NCBI GenBank assembly: GCA_949316235.1 | Contig: OX438753.1 | Span: forward strand, 18,904,801 to 18,968,800 | Direction: 5' to 3' | DNA length: 64,000 nucleotides | Source: Oegoconia quadripuncta | Taxonomy: Eukaryota; Arthropoda; Insecta; Lepidoptera; Autostichidae | Shown here: piece by piece, positions 14,001 through 20,000 of the stretch | How positions within the stretch are numbered: the first letter of the stretch is position 1 | Layout: the number at the start of each line of letters is the position of its first letter | Position numbers and translations under genes: made by a program | The notes under the pieces: model-generated | What the model was told of the DNA's origin: nothing | Databases searched by the model: none | The model's input: the letters and a program-made list of their open reading frames with translations, nothing else

Positions 14001-17000
14001 TGTTTTTGGTGTAAATTATTTTGTAGCACTATTTACTACCTATAATTAGGGACTTATTACAATAACCTGTAGGATCAAGTGACTGACGTACTCACAAAAG
14101 GTCATGTAAACCCCTAACCGACGAGTGTGTATGAAGCATTTGATGAGAATGGAAGAGGCAAAAGTAGTTTATCAGGATCGTTGCAAGTGGCAATCAATAG
14201 TCTCTGCCTACCCCAACATGAGCGAGAATAAGTATGTATGCAATTCATACAGTATGCATGTAATATAGTCAAACTTAGTTTAGGAATATACTCAAGTTTT
14301 GGTGTTAAATTAATACTACTTTAGTACTACTGTCTAACCGTCTTATTCGTCAAAATTTACAATCGCTTTATTGGCCTGTTTTAGTTTTTATAAGGAAATG
14401 TTGTATTGAAAAAATGTGACAAAACGTACTTTAACTAAAACAGGCTTATAAAGCGTTTGTAAATTTTTATGAATAAGAGGGTATATCTATAAAATAGTAA
14501 CCTGTGGATAACGTTGCTGGTCGTACAATGAGCCACTTCATTTTCGTAAAACTAGATTGAGTATAGAAATTGTGCAGCTGCTTGTTGTCCTTTTAAAAAT
14601 AACCCGATGTGATGTGGTATGTATCAGGGCGGAGTCCGGGTCGGATGGCGAGTCGCAGTCGGCGTCGGGCAGCTCCCGCGGCGAGGCGCTGGGCCCCTAC
14701 CCCGGCGAGGCACTAGGCCCGTACCCCGGCGAGGCACTGGTCCCCTACCCCGGCGAGGCGCTGGGCTCCTACCCCGGCGAGGCGCTGGGCTCCTACCCCG
14801 ACTACAGCGGGCCGCACAACGCCGCCATCCGCCGCATGGACGACGACTGCATCCAGATAGAGGCGCAGCTAGAGGTACTCATGCTAATCTGGGGCGTAAG
14901 GTTTAAGGTTTAACACCAAAACTCAGGGTATCGGAATTCGTTAACAAAAACACACAGTTACTTGATTAATTATATAATTTGTTTGTAAACGCTTTATTAT
15001 ACTTTATGAAATTACACCAGGCCTTTTTTAGACATTTTATGTGATAATCATTCCCAAGAACCAGTTTACAGAATACATATTTGTAAGTCATATTAAACTT
15101 CCGAATTACCTACTTTAAAAACTTTAATTTTAACTGCAATAAAATGGTAAAAAGCGAGTCATAGGGCCATGTAAGTACTACATAAAACGATTTCCCTATA
15201 TGCGAGCGAAGCGAGCACGGGAGTTTGGGGCAGCTCGACATCTGTTGGTTAGGTTCTCGGATCAATGTTTATTGGTCTGTGGTTAGGTTAGAAGGGTGTG
15301 GCGGAAACGAGGTGGGCGAAATCGAGTATGCAGAGAGAAATGAAATTTGGCCTTGTAATATAATGGTCAATTGATCTATCGGACATATAATAGAATGGTT
15401 AATGTTATGACGAGTTTTCGATATTGCGGTAAATAGTTTTACGGAAATTTGACACAACGTGAAGTAAAAAGGTCAATCAAAACGCGGAAATGTAATACAA
15501 AACATAATTTCGGATAAAAAAAAATGTCTAACTAATAAATGTCAAGACGTTAGCGGAATAACAAATATTCGGAACAAAAAATATCGGAAATATAATAAAT
15601 AACGGTATTATTATTTAATCAACTATTACACACGACTAGTAATATTGTAACAAGTTTTCATGTCAACTATAATAATTTTTTGACTAAAAACACCGATGCT
15701 TGTGCAGTGACGCACCACAAACTATAGGGCATCTTCTATGCTGCCCTGCTACAGCGCTGATAATTCTGGCAGTACCGCTTGTAGAAAAACGTACGCAATA
15801 CTATTGTTTTCATAGTTGTGTGTGTGACTATTGTGGTATAGAGATTAAGTAATATTCATCTGTTTCATATTATATTACACTCATTTTGATTGCAACATAC
15901 ACTATATGACGACCCCGCCAGCCCCGTGACGCGATGCCGATGCACTCTTTTCCGCTCAAGTTAGTGATAAATGATAAACATACCCTTAAACTACATGAGC
16001 TACATCATCATAGCATCGAAATATAAGATGAAATAGTAATCACACAGAATGCCACTGGATCTGCCACCAACGATGCGGTTTCAAAGAAGGTTGTGGAAAC
16101 AAACCAGAGCGTCGTTAAAACTATTGCTATAATATTGATTGTTTTATTTTTATTTATATACTTTTTGGAAGATTTACAGACTAATATAAACGATGGAACT
16201 AAAAAAACTATCAGTAAAAACAATGCTCATAAAAAATCGCCGCCAATATACCGGTGAGTTTATGAGAGAGGAAAAAAAACTTTGAGAAAATATGAGTTCC
16301 AAATAAATTACGCATGATACGAACCCTAAGAATCCCGCCAGTCGCATATCAATCTCCGGCGGGAGCGTACGTCGAATATGGTTTTGAAAAAAAAAAAATA
16401 ACGACCTAAAATCAAAAATATTTTATTCAATGTAGGATACAAAAATATCACTTATTGAAAGTCAACATGTTATTATTTTTTTTTAAACTACATCGCTTCG
16501 CAAGGTGTTATGGTTAGGGAGAAGAAGCGACAAGAAACTCCGCAACAACACATCTTTTCAATTTGTTTCCATCTTTACAATAATATTACATTTTAATATT
16601 ACATATTACAAAACAATAGCAATTAACATAACGACCAGCTAACACCAGACCTCCTTATCGCCTAAATAATCATCTATCCTGTAATAACCCTTCTTACACC
16701 GAGTTTCTTTAATGTGGCGTTTAAATTTCTGCTCTGTTAAACTCAATACATGTTCTGGTATTTTATTGTAAAAGCGTATGCTGTGTCCCACAAAGGATGT
16801 GCTAACCTTGCTAAGTCTAAATTGTGGAATTTCAATTTTATTTTTGTTTCTAGTATTCAAATTATGATTATCAGAATGTTTACGAAATAGGCATATATTT
16901 TTGCGTACATACATTATACTGTCATAGTATATATTGAGATGCAACAGTTAAAATACTTATTTCTTTAAACAGTTCTCTTAGAGAATCACGGCAGCGTAAA

Positions 17001-20000
17001 TTATATATTGCTCTGATTGCTCTTTTTTGTAGAACAAATATTGTTTGAATATCTGCAGCCCTACCCCACAGTAGTATACCATAAGACATAATGCAGTACG
17101 CTTCTACTAGAAAGTAGCTAAAATAAACGAGCCTCGCTGTTTTAATGTCAGTAAGTTGTCTAATCTTACGAACAGCATAAGCAGCTGAACTGAGCCTGCT
17201 CGCAAGTGTCTCAATATGCGACCCCCACTGTAGTGTGGAGTCCAAAGTAATGCCAAGAAAAACAGTGTTCTCAACAAATTCCAATGCCTCACTATTTAAC
17301 TTTAGGTTGTTTTCCCCCTGCCTTACATTAGGTAAGGAAAACTTAATACATTTGGTTTTCTTAGCATTTAGGACTAAATTATTCACAGTAAACCAGTTCG
17401 AAACCTGTGAAAGAGTATCGTTTACATCGTCAATATCATTCGACCCTCTCTTTATTTTGAATATAAATGAAGTGTCATCAGCAAACAACACAATATCAAC
17501 CAGGTTCCGAACTAAATAAGGCAAGTCGTTAATATAAACTAAAACCCATAAAAGGACCCAGAATTGATCCTTGAGGCACTCCCATTTTCACAAAAGATCC
17601 TGAAGATTTTTCCAGATTTACCTTAACTTTTTGAATTCTATTTTCTAAATAAGAAGTTAATAAGTCGAGGGCTTTGCCGTGTACCCCATAATGTTCTAAT
17701 TTAAATAAAAGCGTTTTGTGATCCACACTATCGAATGCCTTTGAAAGATCGCAAAACACACCGATTGCATCGCTGCGATCTTCCCAGGCATTATAAATAT
17801 TTTTAATTAGAGCTACACCAGCATCCGTTGTCGAGCGACCGTTAGTAAAGCCAAACTGTTTATCATGTAGTAGTCCATTTGTATTGAAATGACACAGTAT
17901 TTGACCCAGAATAAGTTTCTCAAAAATTTTACTAAGAACAGGTAGAATGGGTAGAATTCTATTTCACTAAATTAACATGCCTTATTTTTTTCCTTACTGT
18001 AAAAAAACTCATCCGGTATAAACATGGACGGTAGCACACAGTAATATTAGGTCAGTATAAGTATTACAAATAATTATGTAGCTGCGAAATTTTACAATTA
18101 AATCGTTTAAGAACAAAAAAAAAGAAAAATTGGCATGCAAAGTTCGATCTCGTTCACTAACACGCTCCTGCCCGTCTAAGGCCCGTATTGATAAACCAAT
18201 CTCAATACATGTCTTGAGGCTGTATCACCCGAGATGCGTCTTAAGAAGTTGACGCTATCATAAGCTCTGTGCTAATTTATAAACCAATCTTGAGGTCTAC
18301 TCAGCTGAGATCACTTCTCAAGTATTCGCCTCAGCGGCGAATGAATGATAGTCTTGAGTTTCGTTTATAAATACGCGCACCACTCAAGTGAGTACGGCTT
18401 GAGTATGCACATGCTTTTCAGGTCTCAAGTTCGGTTTATTAATCAACACGTTTACTTGACACCGGTCACAAGACTGTTCTCAATCTTGAGAATGGTTTAT
18501 TAATACGGGCCTAAGAAATGTTTGGCACGTGGTTGTATATCCCAACTAATTCCCAACTATAATAATATGTATATATAAATATTTATATATTTATATTTAT
18601 TTATTTATATATTATAATAAATGCGAAAGTTTGTGTGTGTGTATGTTTGTTACCTCCTCACGCCTAAACGGCTGGGCGGATTTGGATGAAATTTGGTTGG
18701 TAGACAGATTAGGAGCTGGATAACATATAGGCATATTTTTTAAACGACTTCAAAAAAGGAGTAGGTTCTGTATTCGCGGCGTATTTTTTTTTTTTTATGT
18801 ATGTACATCGATATCTCCGAGATTTGGCGGTTGATTCACATGGTTCTTTTTGTAATTGCTGAACCGATTTTAATGAAATCTTCCACGCGGACGAAGTCGC
18901 GGGCGGCAAGCTAGTGTATTATATGTTAGCAGGTGGTGCGACTGGAGTCGGTGGAGGGGTCGCCGACGGTGGGGCGGCGGCACCGCGGCCCGTACCGCGG
19001 GTTGCCCGACGAGTCGTCCAACGAGTCGCCGCACTCCACCCCGGTGCACGCGCGCCGCTTGCCGCTCAAGAAGAAACGCAAACCCGCCGACTGGCGAGCC
19101 AAGGGCACCTACCGGGGGCTGCCAGACGTCTCCTCGGATGACCATCACGCAGACGGACAGGTTGGTATAACATAATACTATAACCCAGGTATACACAGCG
19201 ATTGTGTTAAAAGTTAAATATCGGTTGAACGCGACCTTCATCAAACCTTAAATCAAACCTTGCCTCTTTCAAAAAAATCACACTGAAATCGGACCATGCA
19301 CTATTGAGTACCATTCAAACATCAAAAATAAAAAATATTTTATTCAATGTAGGATACAAAAGTATCACTTATTGAAAGTCAACATGTTATTTTTTTTTTA
19401 AACTACATCGCTTCACAAGGTGTTATGGTTAGGGAGAAGAAGCGACAAGAAACTCCGCAACAACACATCTTTTCAATTAGTTTCCATCTTTACAATAATA
19501 TTACATTTTATATTACATATTACAAAACAATAGCAATTAACATAACGACTAGCTAACACCAGAGGGCCTATTACGTAAATTTAAACGTTTCAATCGGCCA
19601 TCGGCCATCGTTTACGATCATCGACCACTCGTATAAAAGTTACTGCATTACGTATGTCGTCGTTTGACACTCGTATACAATGAATGAATGATATTGGAAT
19701 TGTCCAAAAGTATTGCTACTCGACACTAGACGCCGCTATTGTGTACTTTTTTCGTTAACACCTTGGGCTAAAAGAGCGCAATAGAAAGGGATGCCCTTAT
19801 ACCCAGAATAACGTTATCTCACTCTATTTTTGCATTACATAATTTCTAACCTACCAAATTTGTACATGCAGTGCTGCCAATTACGAAAAAATTCCTCGAT
19901 TTGTGGGAAAATAGAGAGTGAGGAATAATTTAAATCGGGAATTTATCGGGGAATCAAGGCCAATAAAATTTGTAAAAGAACCCATAGTATTTTTATTGCT

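Larger units (their letters stand above)
12303..14627. other. GOPC intron g-h
   Basis: It holds a SINE (13141-13399), a probable LINE 3' tail (14086-14253), the beginning of the duplicated block (14254) and a palindromic MITE (14335-14483). The open frames at 12044-12773 have no recognisable similarity beyond the GOPC exon. Confidence 0.6.
14875..18932. other. GOPC intron h-i
   Basis: It contains a retrotransposon fragment (16415-17957, antisense), a Harbinger-like MITE (18180-18511) and a Helitron-like element (18600-18914). The stretch 15290-15620 has repeated CGGAAAT-type motifs. The 71-codon minus-strand frame at 16008-16223 is hydrophobic, but has no recognisable similarity and I do not call it. 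Confidence 0.6.

Noticed and set aside
16008..16223. 71-codon hydrophobic minus-strand frame
   Set aside because: AT-rich chance frame; hydrophobicity follows from T-rich codons; no homologue recognised.
18870..19244. 124-codon minus-strand frame
   Set aside because: Shadow of GC-rich GOPC exon i.
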